Under the pieces are notes generated by a model. The model saw only the letters and a list, made by a program, of their open reading frames with translations. It searched no databases and had not been told where the DNA came from. 64,000 nucleotides of DNA, taken from Arthrobacter sp. Bi83. Lineage in GTDB: Bacteria; Actinomycetota; Actinomycetes; Actinomycetales; Micrococcaceae. Shown piece by piece: positions 9,301-16,264 of this stretch (position 1 is its first letter; the number at the start of each line of letters is the position of its first letter). The stretch is taken from positions 20,668 through 84,667 of the forward strand of contig NZ_CAKKLY010000018.1 of the NCBI RefSeq assembly GCF_918698095.1. The letters are read 5' to 3'. The translations under genes and the position numbers were made by a program.

Positions 9301-10336
9301 CACGTCCCTTGCAGTCGTCACCGCCAGCTTGCGGCACGCCGCGAGGATCGGCGAGGCGATCCGAACGCAACTGCCCAACTATCCGATGCTCGCCGAATTC
9401 TTCACCGCGGGCGAGGAATCGTTCCGCGTCGTGGATCTGGAGCGTGCCCAGGGTCTGGTCCGCGACCATGTGATTTTCTCCCCCGGCTATGGCCGGACGC
9501 CCCACGGCCGGGCACTCCATAACTTTGGTCCGCTCTCTGCCGAGGGCGGCCGTGCCAAGTTTGCCCTGGCAATGACCCGCGCCCGCCAGTCCCTGCATGT
9601 CCTGACGTGCTTCAAGCCGGAAGACCTTGACCGGACCCGGCTGGCACACGGAGCCGTGGACCTCTATGAGTTGCTTGACCGGGAAATCGCCGGCAACACC
9701 GACCTCGGGACTCCGGCTTCCCGCGCCGCGGCCAGCGAGCAGGCGCTCGGGGCAGATCCTCTCGTGGCCGACCTGGGCGACCGGCTCCGGGCACGCGGGG
9801 CTCGCGTCTGGCACCAGTACGACGGTGTCATCGACGTCGTGGCCGCTGCCGACCCCCTGAGCACGATGGGCCAGGACGAGGCCGAGATTCCGCGCCCGGT
9901 AGCCATCGAGTCTGACGGCACCGAGCAGTACCGGCAGATGACGGTCCGTGAACGCAGCAGGCTGCGCCCGCAGCTTCTGGAGCGCCTCGGCTGGCGGTAT
10001 ATGCCGCTGTGGACGATTGAGGTGTTCACGGATCCATCGGCGTGCGCTGACCGGATCGGCGGCTACCTCGGACTCGAGAAGCCGGCTCGTCCCGTCAGGT
10101 CCGCGGCGGGGCCGGGCTTCCTCGATGACGACGTCACAAGCCTGGCGGGATCCTATGAGCCGTCGGCGGATCAGGAGCCGTACCGGCAAGACCCGGACCA
10201 GGACTACGTCGACGATGAGGACCGGGACGACGACGATAGGGGCGGCGTGGACACCCCGGATCAGGACGAGGTAGAAAACGGCGCCGAGAACGATTACGAC
10301 GGTGATACCGAGGACAGGCAGGAGAGAGCGCAGTGA
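6329..10336 (+). CDS. Large SF1 helicase-like (DUF4011/AAA type) protein with C-terminal nuclease-like domain; degenerate ATPase motifs
   Basis: 1335 residues. From about residue 280 it resembles DUF4011-type superfamily 1 helicases: D-A-DQQYVIDAVRAG, a P-loop-like SSPPGTGQTQTAINTV (residue 311 is Gln where Walker A has Lys), then KTVLVVGDRRASLNEV. A helical stretch of about 500 residues follows. The Walker B region reads FDAVVILDAEATSL (D843, no DE pair) and motif III is FGDDKIASP. Near the end RAKFALAMTRARQSLHVLT is a motif VI-like segment. The last 150 residues, with RPVAIESDG and LERLGWRYMPLWTIEVF, resemble the MTES_1575 Vsr-like nuclease domain. The ATG is chosen because TACGCT ends 7 nt upstream; GTG 6380 with AAAGAAGG 5 nt upstream is the alternative. 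Function unknown; nucleic-acid binding is the safe inference. Confidence 0.82.
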   Translation: MPVWSKASRASAEKKAVVSVGQVDSEGSEELRKWLSGLKPVTGADTMLRFTKTPEGSIDLTHAHPSGLAQLMAGRRTRLSTLIRDHQQYVVAARASRNLRSKIFELANDRGIEAGYLSAGTVVWTSAVGGKPQRVSAPVMLTAISLTIRPGEDDYELQLTEQARINPALIRHLKTIHGIVFDVNAVTRMAYSTARFDPQPVLDRLSTLVKPIHGAEVEHNLLVSTFADLAGNLDDPWINQQNPLVAALSRAAAGEAGDLPVLQPGRFPSVDERDPASELLLLDADADQQYVIDAVRAGDSLLVSSPPGTGQTQTAINTVGALVDEGKTVLVVGDRRASLNEVAARFEGLGLESILFQLSGSATPQQLKGQLVRAIVRNEKSAEPRLGSLHKTLIEHRHALMDHVASLHNVRKRWGCSPYQAMQSLAELTSIQPAPATTVRLKRSVLDNIRDREELAGRLKRAAELGSFSSASTSSPWHGARLVTRKETEEAQELARSVEKKLPVLHSRMKDVADHAEIRLGGNFAEWGAQLRLLVAVRESLDKFTPDIFDRPVHDLISATASSAWRREHGIDMPSMQRSRLRRVAKEYVRPGVHIADLHSSLALVQEQRALWSDYATTQRHPAVPSGLAEISIMYRGLTRELKMLGDALRHTAAGGALEKTAYPELMERLERLVADTQTLQTLPERTLLIENMREHGLGELLADLSEREVPAESVAAELDLAWWQSALEAMISGDDYLAMSDGDALRQLEAEYRLADNAHIASGAGRLRWQLAERWSAGIAENPRQADLLRSLLKDGRVTLAALTAQAPALVPMLVPVWSVSPYLMTGLLPAEQKFDAVVILDAEATSLQAVLPAVARAKQVIAFGDDKIASPRSFTVAVERLAAGEPTHQSVGSAFSALAEVLPMWRLRSVYRAVDEDLVLQLSKGFYDGGLRRLPEGQSATGLDRALLVEYLPDGTGLPSADHEGVESVVAEVNRVVELVFEHARFRPRTSLAVVTASLRHAARIGEAIRTQLPNYPMLAEFFTAGEESFRVVDLERAQGLVRDHVIFSPGYGRTPHGRALHNFGPLSAEGGRAKFALAMTRARQSLHVLTCFKPEDLDRTRLAHGAVDLYELLDREIAGNTDLGTPASRAAASEQALGADPLVADLGDRLRARGARVWHQYDGVIDVVAAADPLSTMGQDEAEIPRPVAIESDGTEQYRQMTVRERSRLRPQLLERLGWRYMPLWTIEVFTDPSACADRIGGYLGLEKPARPVRSAAGPGFLDDDVTSLAGSYEPSADQEPYRQDPDQDYVDDEDRDDDDRGGVDTPDQDEVENGAENDYDGDTEDRQERAQ

Positions 10337-10551
10337 ATCGTGATGCAGTGAACAATGAATCCAGCCCGGGTTCAACGCCTCCCACTCACACTGCGGCTCC
10401 CACTCCGGCGAAGCCATCGGGTCCGCTGGAACCGGGCAGCGCGGTGCCCAACAAAGCGTCTGAGGACGATCCCAGGGCCTGGGGCGACTCTGAATCCGAC
10501 AACGACCATGATGCCTGGCTCAAGGAGCAGAAGCCGCCGCACTGGGGCTAG
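10333..10551 (+). CDS. Small conserved hypothetical protein coupled to the helicase-like gene
   Basis: 72 residues: a Pro/Ser/Thr-rich, probably disordered N-terminal half followed by an acidic segment and the ending DAWLKEQKPPHWG. The GTG start overlaps the stop of the large helicase-like gene by 4 nt (GTGA), so translation is probably coupled. No membrane segment, signal peptide or metal site is seen. The short W-L-x-E-Q-x-P-P-H-W ending is the only compact element and could be a binding peptide for a partner, perhaps the helicase-like protein. Function unknown. Confidence 0.7.
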   Translation: MNRDAVNNESSPGSTPPTHTAAPTPAKPSGPLEPGSAVPNKASEDDPRAWGDSESDNDHDAWLKEQKPPHWG

Positions 10552-10573
10552 CCGTAGCTGAGTTCATGCGGTG

Positions 10574-11308
10574 TCACGGGCCTGGGCCCACGAGTACGAA
10601 AAAGAGTTTTCCTTGCGTTGACGCCCCCGCCAGGGCGCTTGCCTCGGCCGGGGTGGCGGCCACCACCATCAAACCGTCGGAGTCCCCGGAGCTGAGCCAC
10701 TGTCCGTCCTGGCCCTCCTCGGCCGAGGTCCACAGTACGGGCACCGCCGTGGCGAGAACTTTGGAAGCCGCCTTCTGCTCATAACCACTGCCGCTGGTGA
10801 GTACGACGTTGACGAGCTGGCCGGGGGAGACGAGCCGGATTGACGAGGGGTCCGCCATCCGCAGCGGCACGGCGGCTGAGCCGGGTGGAGCGCCGGTAAG
10901 CAGGCCGGGCCCCACCAGCTGGGCGTCTGTGAAGAGTTGCCCCATCCGGAGCGGTGCGGCCAGTTGCTTGCCATTCAGTCCCGTTGCTTCCGTAAATGTT
11001 CCAGCGGAGAGCATGGAGGGCAGAACATTGATGGCGGCCAGGTCTGTGCTGCCAAGCGTAGCCCCGGCCGGCAGGTCCCGTGCGGCGGCGAGAGCCGAGA
11101 CTGTGTGTGCGGGGGCCGGGGTCAGCTGGTGGACGGCGATTCCGGCCGCCCCACAGAGCAGTAGCGCCACAGCCAGGCGGCGGTTGCGGTTCAGCCAGGC
11201 TGTCAGGCGGCCGGTCCCGGACCGCCCGGTCCGGGGCACGGCATTGCGCTGGTTGCTGCGGGCGGCGGGACGGGAGGCCCTGAGGGGAAACAATCCGATG
11301 GCTGGCAT
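10574..11308 (-). CDS. SAF domain protein (CpaB/RcpC-like)
   Basis: 244 residues. An Arg-rich cytoplasmic N-terminus of about 42 residues precedes one transmembrane helix (about 45-62, LAVALLLCGAAGIAVHQL). A SAF domain follows at about 70-135 (VSALAAARDLPAGATLGSTDLA), as in the CpaB/RcpC pilus assembly protein and flagellar FlgA. The rest is an exported domain. No pilus genes lie nearby, so a link to Flp pili is inference from the domain alone. ATG at 11308 is exactly 6 nt after TAGCGT on the minus strand, suggesting a leaderless transcript. It converges with the small helicase-linked gene, 22 nt apart. Confidence 0.8.
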   Translation of the reverse strand: MPAIGLFPLRASRPAARSNQRNAVPRTGRSGTGRLTAWLNRNRRLAVALLLCGAAGIAVHQLTPAPAHTVSALAAARDLPAGATLGSTDLAAINVLPSMLSAGTFTEATGLNGKQLAAPLRMGQLFTDAQLVGPGLLTGAPPGSAAVPLRMADPSSIRLVSPGQLVNVVLTSGSGYEQKAASKVLATAVPVLWTSAEEGQDGQWLSSGDSDGLMVVAATPAEASALAGASTQGKLFFVLVGPGP

Positions 11309-11314
11309 GCTGCC

Positions 11315-11320
11315 ACGCTA
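11315..11320 (-). promoter_or_regulatory. -10 element for leaderless SAF-domain gene
   Basis: TAGCGT on the minus strand, 6 nt (GGCAGC) before the ATG at 11308. No ribosome site lies between them. Confidence 0.5.
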
Positions 11321-11416
11321 CGGAGCCGCCGCTCGTCAGCAACAGGTGACTGCCGCTCTATGTGGAAAACGTAAATGTGGTGGAAAACGTCCACAGGCAG
11401 GCAAGCCCCTACGCGG

Positions 11417-11484
11417 GAAATTGCGCTTTACTCAAAACTGCGTCTTGCACAAGACTGCGTTCTGCAAAAAACTGGGCGCTACGA
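11417..11484. repeat. Four-unit degenerate 17-nt tandem repeat
   Basis: Four consecutive 17-nt units begin at 11417, 11434, 11451 and 11468. Units two and three, AAAACTGCGTCTTGCAC and AAGACTGCGTTCTGCAA, are the closest; the flanking units are more diverged but keep the AAAxTG-G-G core and the phase. The array lies between fmdB (3' side) and the SAF-domain gene (5' side). It shows no coding potential and no clear hairpin. Confidence 0.55.
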
Positions 11485-11498
11485 AGTACGCGGTCAGC

Positions 11499-11765
11499 TC
11501 AGCTGGCGGCAGCGGCAGGCGCGCTCGAGGGAGCGGCGGCCGCCGGCGATGACGTGGCGGGCGACGGTGAGACCGTGCTGCCCTTGGCGTCGCGCGAGTC
11601 CGTCCGGTAAAAACCGGAGCCCTTGAAGACGACGCCGACGCTGTTGAACTTCTTGCGCAGGGTCCCCTGGCATTCGGGGCAGGACGTCAGAGTGCTGTCG
11701 GTGAATGACTGCACGATGTCAAAGGCATGGCTGCAATCCTTGCAGGCATAGGCATACGTGGGCAC
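11499..11765 (-). CDS. FmdB family zinc-ribbon protein
   Basis: 88 residues. An N-terminal zinc ribbon has C8-x2-C11 and C29-x2-C32 in the classic FmdB pattern MPTYAYACKDC...SCPEC. It is followed by KKFNSVGVVFKGSGFYRTD, the family's second block, and an Ala/Pro/Ser-rich low-complexity tail. Members are small putative regulators or chaperone-like proteins with no settled function. GTG at 11765 has GAGGAGG 7 nt upstream. It lies 149 nt downstream of the 5-formyl-THF cyclo-ligase gene on the same strand, the same order as Rv0992c-Rv0991c in Mycobacterium tuberculosis. Confidence 0.9.
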   Translation of the reverse strand: MPTYAYACKDCSHAFDIVQSFTDSTLTSCPECQGTLRKKFNSVGVVFKGSGFYRTDSRDAKGSTVSPSPATSSPAAAAPSSAPAAAAS

Positions 11766-11914
11766 TGTAGATCCTCCTCTTGGACAAACGACAGGTCCAG
11801 TGCTGCCAAGTCGCCATCTCCGGGAAGATACTGGACGGAATTCCGTGCCGGAAATGGCTCCATTAGCAGTCGCAGGGCCTGAGTGCCAATTCTATCACCT
11901 TGCTGCGGTAACCA

Positions 11915-12526
11915 TCATGTCAGTTGGACCACACCGGAGGGTGTGAGCACCGCGTCGACGGGGCGGTCAAAGCTTTCAACAGGAATGCTCGAGGCGGGCA
12001 GGAGCTCGGAATCATAGATGACCGCGGCCCTTGGTGCGTGCACGCCGGTTGCGTCCATGGCTGCCAGGAACTTGTCGTAGTATCCGCCGCCCTGACCGAT
12101 CCTGTTGCCGCTTCCGTCCACGGCTGTGGCAGGCAGGAACATCCCTGCCACATCCCCGACGGCCTCCAGCCCGTGCCGTTCCCCTGCCGGTTCCTCGATG
12201 GGGGCGTACCTGCTGCGGACAAATTCGGTGGCAGGATTCCAGAGGACCCAGCTGAGAGCACGGTCAGGTTCGCAGACTGGCAGCAGCACCTTGTAGCCAG
12301 CCTGGAAGAGCGCCGTTATGAGCGGGAGCGTAGGCGGCTCGAAGGCCACGCCCAGGTAGGCAGTGAATGTCGCCGGTCTGCCGGCTGCGATGCTGTCCGC
12401 CCAGGACAGCCCATGAACGGCGATTCCGGCTCCCGCGGCGGACAGGACGCCGGGCTGCATTCCCACCCGGATCTTCCGGTGCCGGGAGCGGATCTCATCC
12501 TTTGATGGCGGGGTCTCTGGTGACAT
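11915..12526 (-). CDS. 5-formyltetrahydrofolate cyclo-ligase
   Basis: 203 residues. Converts 5-formyl-THF to 5,10-methenyl-THF with ATP hydrolysis, returning a storage folate to one-carbon metabolism. The signature near the C-terminus is GNRIGQGGGYYDKFLA (about residues 140-155), the conserved Gly/Tyr/Asp loop of the family; the N-terminal basic helix (RSRHRKIR) is also typical. The start is ATG 12526 with GGAATGAGG just upstream. It is divergent from galU with 88 nt between them, so the two share a promoter region. Confidence 0.93.
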   Translation of the reverse strand: MSPETPPSKDEIRSRHRKIRVGMQPGVLSAAGAGIAVHGLSWADSIAAGRPATFTAYLGVAFEPPTLPLITALFQAGYKVLLPVCEPDRALSWVLWNPATEFVRSRYAPIEEPAGERHGLEAVGDVAGMFLPATAVDGSGNRIGQGGGYYDKFLAAMDATGVHAPRAAVIYDSELLPASSIPVESFDRPVDAVLTPSGVVQLT

Positions 12527-12602
12527 GGTGCCTCATTCCTTGTCGCGCGGAATCCCACCGGGCCACTGCCGGAAGCATTTACCGTATGAATGTTCCCTCC
12601 GA

Positions 12603-12608
12603 TACATT
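12603..12608 (+). promoter_or_regulatory. -10 element for leaderless galU transcript
   Basis: TACATT is followed by 6 nt (AGTCCA) and the GTG start of galU at 12615. There is no ribosome binding site. Confidence 0.45.
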
Positions 12609-12614
12609 AGTCCA

Positions 12615-13520
12615 GTGACTTCCACTAAGCCTTCAGTCCGCAAGGCCGTCATCCCCGCTGCGGGACTCGGCACCAGGTTCCTGCCTGCCACCAAGGCCAT
12701 GCCCAAGGAGATGCTGCCGGTGGTGGACAAGCCCGCCATCCAGTACGTCGTCGAAGAGGCCGTCAAGGTGGGCCTCAATGACATCCTCATGATCACCGGC
12801 CGGAACAAGCGCGCCCTGGAAGACCACTTCGACAGGGTTCCCTCGCTGGAGTCAATGCTGGAAGCCAAGGGCGACACCACCAAGCTCGAATCCATCCAGG
12901 CGGCCAGCAACCTCGGCGACATCCACTACGTCCGCCAGGGCGACCCCATGGGCCTTGGCCACGCCGTACTGCGTGCAAAGCAGCACGTCGGCTACGAGCC
13001 GTTCGCGGTCCTTCTTGGGGATGACCTCATCGATGCACGGGACGAGCTGCTCAGCACCATGATCGAGGTTCAGGCCAAGACCGGCGGCTCCGTCGTCGCC
13101 CTGATCGAGGTGGAACCTTCCCAGATCAGTGCCTACGGCTGCGCCGACATCGACGAAACCGACATGAACGGTTACGTGCGGATCCGCAAGCTTGTGGAGA
13201 AGCCCGACGTCGACGAAGCGCCGTCAAACCTGGCCGTGATTGGCCGCTACGTGCTCCACCCTGCCGTCTTCGACGTCCTCGAAAAGACGGAACCGGGCAG
13301 GGGCGGGGAAATCCAGCTCACTGATGCACTTCAGGAACTTGCCGCGGGGACCGGCGAGGGCTACGGCGTGTACGGCGTGGTGTTCCGCGGCCGCCGGTAC
13401 GACACCGGGGACAAGCTCAGCTACCTCAAGGCCTGTGTCCAGCTGGCCATCGACAGCGACGACCTGGGCCCCGGCCTGCGCGAGTGGCTGCCCGAGTTCG
13501 CCGCCAGCCTGACCAAGTAA
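12615..13520 (+). CDS. galU: UTP--glucose-1-phosphate uridylyltransferase
   Basis: 301 residues. Makes UDP-glucose for cell-envelope and trehalose/glycan metabolism. The nucleotidyltransferase motif AVIPAAGLGTRFLPATKAMPKEMLPVVDKPAIQ (cut here as AGLGTRFLPATK and MLPVVDKP) starts at about residue 9. LLGDDLID marks the metal-binding Asp region, and the later VEKPDVDEAPSNLAVIGRYVL is typical of GalU. The frame is open about 30 codons further upstream, but GTG 12615 matches the family's N-terminus and has a -10 hexamer 6 nt before it. The GNAT gene follows after 6 nt, so the two are one operon. Confidence 0.96.
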   Translation: MTSTKPSVRKAVIPAAGLGTRFLPATKAMPKEMLPVVDKPAIQYVVEEAVKVGLNDILMITGRNKRALEDHFDRVPSLESMLEAKGDTTKLESIQAASNLGDIHYVRQGDPMGLGHAVLRAKQHVGYEPFAVLLGDDLIDARDELLSTMIEVQAKTGGSVVALIEVEPSQISAYGCADIDETDMNGYVRIRKLVEKPDVDEAPSNLAVIGRYVLHPAVFDVLEKTEPGRGGEIQLTDALQELAAGTGEGYGVYGVVFRGRRYDTGDKLSYLKACVQLAIDSDDLGPGLREWLPEFAASLTK

Positions 13521-13526
13521 CTCCCC

Positions 13527-14147
13527 ATGAGGGGCAGCCACATCTGGCCGGTCACCCTGGAGTGCGGGGACCTTGTCCTGCGCCCTATCAGATACCGGGA
13601 CCGCAGGGAATGGACAGAGGTCCGTTCACGCAACACTGAGTGGCTGGCACCCTGGGAGGCTTCCAACCCCGCGCCGGGCGGTGCTCTCCCTGATTACCGG
13701 CAGATGGTGCGGTCCCTGAATGCCCAGGCCACCCAGGGGACGGCACTGCCATTCGTGATCACGGCATGGACTCCAGGCTTCCGCGATCCCGTCATCGTTG
13801 GGCAACTGACGGTCTCCTCCATCGTGTGGGGCTCTGCCATGACGGCCACGCTCGGCTACTGGGTGGATGAGTCGCGGGCGGGGCAGGGAATCGCTCCGAC
13901 CGCGGTGGCCATGGCCACGGACCATTGCTTCCGCGCTCTGGGGCTGCACCGCATGGAAATCAACATCCGCCCCGAAAACGGGCCGAGCCTGCGTGTCGTG
14001 GAAAAGCTTGGCTTCCGCGACGAAGGCTACAGGCCGCGGTTCCTGCACATCAACGGCGAATGGGCGGACCACCGCACGTTTGCCTTGACTTCGGAGGAAG
14101 TTCCGGAGGGCCTTCTCAGCAGATGGCTGCGCACGAGGCCCGCCTGA
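13527..14147 (+). CDS. GNAT acetyltransferase, RimJ/RimL type
   Basis: 206 residues with the RimJ/RimL fold: an N-terminal LRPIRYRDRREWTEVRSRN segment, acetyl-CoA loop region GYWVDESRAGQGIAPTAVAMA (about 112-132), and HRMEINIRPENGPSLRVVEKLGF, the conserved motif B. It probably acetylates protein N-termini or a small amine; the substrate is not predictable. It is 6 nt downstream of galU and in the position of Rv0995 (rimJ) of M. tuberculosis, which also lies downstream of galU. Start ATG 13527 fits the compact spacing; the ribosome site would lie in the end of galU. Confidence 0.9.
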   Translation: MRGSHIWPVTLECGDLVLRPIRYRDRREWTEVRSRNTEWLAPWEASNPAPGGALPDYRQMVRSLNAQATQGTALPFVITAWTPGFRDPVIVGQLTVSSIVWGSAMTATLGYWVDESRAGQGIAPTAVAMATDHCFRALGLHRMEINIRPENGPSLRVVEKLGFRDEGYRPRFLHINGEWADHRTFALTSEEVPEGLLSRWLRTRPA

Positions 14148-14258
14148 CAGGGACATGCCGCGACTTTTTCGTCATAAGTCCAATGATTTGAGAGCCCGGG
14201 AGCGACACACCGAGACGAATGCCACAAGAGGTCACCTATTCCTCATACGGTTTTGTGT

Positions 14259-15245
14259 GTGGACTTCCCTCTTAGCAGCTCAGTCATCCTTGTGGTCGCT
14301 GTCGCGCTCTGGATTGTGTGGGTTGCCCCTTACGTGCTCCGAAATGGCCGGCATCAGTTCCAGGCTGCCGGCGATCTGACGCTGGAGCCCGTCGACCACG
14401 AAACTGCAAACCCGCAAGCCGGAACGGTCCTTCATATGGCCGCCCAGCAGGAGAACCCCATGGACACCAGGAAGAGCAGCGAATCCGCAGCAGGCGTTGC
14501 GCCGGGCAAACCCGGCCGCGAGCCTGCCGTCAAGGACGGAGGCGCCTTCCGGATCCGGTATGGGCGGACCGCCATCGCCCTGGCCGGGCTCCTGTTCTTC
14601 GCTACGGCCGTCGTGTCGGGAGTGCTGCGGATCTTTGGGCTCGGAAACGGCTGGCTTCCAGCAGTGTCGTTCCTGGCGGGCATCGCCGCCGTCGTTCTTC
14701 TCCGCAGGCTCGCTGTGCGGGATCGCCGCAAGAAGGTGAACGCCGCGTTTACTGCAGCCATGGGTGCCCCTGCCGAACGCGTGGACCGCGCCGCGCGCGT
14801 TGACGTCCCGGCAGCCGCCGGCGAGGCCGTTCTTCGCGAAAGCAAACTGTTCGACGCTGAAGCCGCAGCCCCCCAGCCCAAGCCCTTGACCGCCGTCGAA
14901 CTCCGCGAGGCCGCCCTGGCGGTAGCCCTCGCCGCCGGCGACAACAGCGGCCAGGCTGCCAAGGCGCAGGAAGCTGCCGAGCCGGCGGCCGCTAAAGCCA
15001 CCAGCTGGGAGCCCGTCGAGGTCCCGAAGCCCACTTACGTGGAGGCCGCAAAGGCGGAACGGCCCGCGCCCGAACCCCTTGACCTGCCGGAGGCCCCTAA
15101 GTCAGCCGGCAAGCCGTCCCTCAAGCAGGGCCCCGCCGCAGCGCCCGCCGTCGCCTCCCCGAATGCCGGGCCAGCCCGGCCGCTGACTAAGGCGCAGAGC
15201 GCGCTGAGCAACCTGGACGACGTCCTGCAGCGCCGCCGCGCGTAG
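14259..15245 (+). CDS. Conserved actinobacterial membrane protein
   Basis: 328 residues from GTG 14259; the frame also allows TTG 14253. GTG is preferred because TACGGT ends 7 nt before it, the leaderless spacing seen elsewhere in this window. An N-terminal transmembrane helix (VILVVAVALWIVWVAPYVL) is followed by a polar linker. Two more helices lie near residues 112-132 and 137-155 (RTAIALAGLLFFATAVVSGVL, WLPAVSFLAGIAAVVLL). The remaining half is an Ala/Pro/Glu-rich, probably disordered cytoplasmic region. Position after galU and rimJ matches Rv0996, a conserved transmembrane protein. Function unknown. Confidence 0.8.
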   Translation: MDFPLSSSVILVVAVALWIVWVAPYVLRNGRHQFQAAGDLTLEPVDHETANPQAGTVLHMAAQQENPMDTRKSSESAAGVAPGKPGREPAVKDGGAFRIRYGRTAIALAGLLFFATAVVSGVLRIFGLGNGWLPAVSFLAGIAAVVLLRRLAVRDRRKKVNAAFTAAMGAPAERVDRAARVDVPAAAGEAVLRESKLFDAEAAAPQPKPLTAVELREAALAVALAAGDNSGQAAKAQEAAEPAAAKATSWEPVEVPKPTYVEAAKAERPAPEPLDLPEAPKSAGKPSLKQGPAAAPAVASPNAGPARPLTKAQSALSNLDDVLQRRRA

Positions 15246-15269
15246 CCTCCTTTCGTGTAGCGTCGGATC

Positions 15270-16070
15270 ATGACCCGCATCTGTGTGGCCGGGGGTACCG
15301 GCCAGGTTGGCCGCGAAGTGGTGCGCCAGGCCCTTGCCCAGGGTCACGCCGTCGCCGTCCTCAGCCGTAACCCGCCGTTGGAGGGTAGTGCCGGGCACCA
15401 CGGCGGCGTCACCTACTTTCGGGCTGACGTCACCACCGGTGAGGGGCTGTCCGAGGCGGTGGCGGGTGCCGACGTCGTCATTGACTGCCTGGAGGGCATG
15501 GCCGGCAAGGCGCTCAAACAGTTCGCCGCCGGCGGCGCACTTCTGCTGGCGGCGGCGGTGGACGGCGGGGTGGCCAGGGCTGTCCTCCTCTCCATCATCA
15601 ACTGCGACCAAAGCACCTACAGCTACTACCGGGCCAGGGCGGACAAGGAACGCCTGTATAAACGTTCGGAGCTGGAAACCGTGACCGTCCGGGCAACGCA
15701 ATTCCACAGCCTGGTGGTTCGACTCTTCACTGCCGGGGCCCGGATCGGCATCATTCCTGCAATCAGGGGCGCGCGCGTCCAAACGATTGCGCCTGCCGAC
15801 GTGGCGGCCGCGCTGCTGGAGGCGGCCGTTGAGCCGCCTTCGGAGGAGCTGCACCGGTTTCGGACGGTTGGCGGCCCGGAGACGGTTGACATGAAGGCGA
15901 TGGCGGAAACATGGAAGCGCGTCACGGGTGCCAAGGGAGTGATCGTCGGGCTGCCGCTGCCGGGCGCCATGGGAAATTTCCTGCGCGAGGGCAGGAATTT
16001 GGCCCCCGGAGAACCCTACGGCCGGGAGACATTCGAGGCTTGGTTGGCAAAGCGGCCGGAAAATTTGTAG
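15270..16070 (+). CDS. NAD(P)-binding atypical short-chain dehydrogenase (NmrA-like)
   Basis: 266 residues. A Rossmann fingerprint MTRICVAGGTGQVGREVV at the N-terminus (GxxGxxG) is followed by VLSRNP and DVTTGEGLSEAVAGADVVIDC, the pattern of NmrA-like atypical SDRs. A YYRARADKE segment provides the Tyr-x3-Lys-like position in degenerate form. Such proteins are NAD(P) sensors or oxidoreductases with unpredictable substrates. ATG 15270 lies 6 nt after TAGCGT (15258-15263) with no Shine-Dalgarno sequence, again the leaderless arrangement. The tRNA-Ala gene follows on the same strand. Confidence 0.85.
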   Translation: MTRICVAGGTGQVGREVVRQALAQGHAVAVLSRNPPLEGSAGHHGGVTYFRADVTTGEGLSEAVAGADVVIDCLEGMAGKALKQFAAGGALLLAAAVDGGVARAVLLSIINCDQSTYSYYRARADKERLYKRSELETVTVRATQFHSLVVRLFTAGARIGIIPAIRGARVQTIAPADVAAALLEAAVEPPSEELHRFRTVGGPETVDMKAMAETWKRVTGAKGVIVGLPLPGAMGNFLREGRNLAPGEPYGRETFEAWLAKRPENL

Positions 16071-16117
16071 CCTAGGGAAACCGGCGTTGCGGTTCCTCTT
16101 CCAGAGGCAGCGTCCCC

Positions 16118-16190
16118 GGGGTTATAGCTCAGTTGGTAGAGCGCTTCGTTCGCATCGAAGAGGTCAGGGGTTCGAATCCCCTTAGCTCCA
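16118..16190 (+). tRNA. tRNA-Ala (anticodon CGC)
   Basis: A complete 73-nt cloverleaf: acceptor GGGGTTA/TAGCTCC, D-arm GCTC-AGTTGGTA-GAGC, anticodon arm CTTCG-TTCGCAT-CGAAG with anticodon CGC at 16151-16153, variable AGGTC, T-arm AGGGG-TTCGAAT-CCCCT and discriminator A. CCA is not encoded. It reads GCG alanine codons, frequent in this GC-rich sequence. Confidence 0.97.
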
Positions 16191-16264
16191 CAGTTTTCAT
16201 GACGTGACGGTTCAGATGTCACATCCGTTGCCGTCCTGGCGGGCCCATAGCAACCCGCTCAACC

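Noticed and set aside
7616..10417. 933-codon open frame on the minus strand opposite the helicase-like gene
   Set aside because: It is the antisense shadow of a GC-rich gene; composition is low-complexity Arg/Gly/His/Val-rich with no recognisable domain, and the plus frame has clear family motifs.
11371..11400. Two GTGGAAAACGT copies with TTTTCCACA, resembling DnaA boxes
   Set aside because: Only two imperfect copies, no AT-rich unwinding region, no dnaA/dnaN/gyr neighbours; not an origin.
16118..16190. tRNA-Ala as an integration site for a mobile element
   Set aside because: No integrase, no repeated tRNA 3' end and no change in gene content after it.
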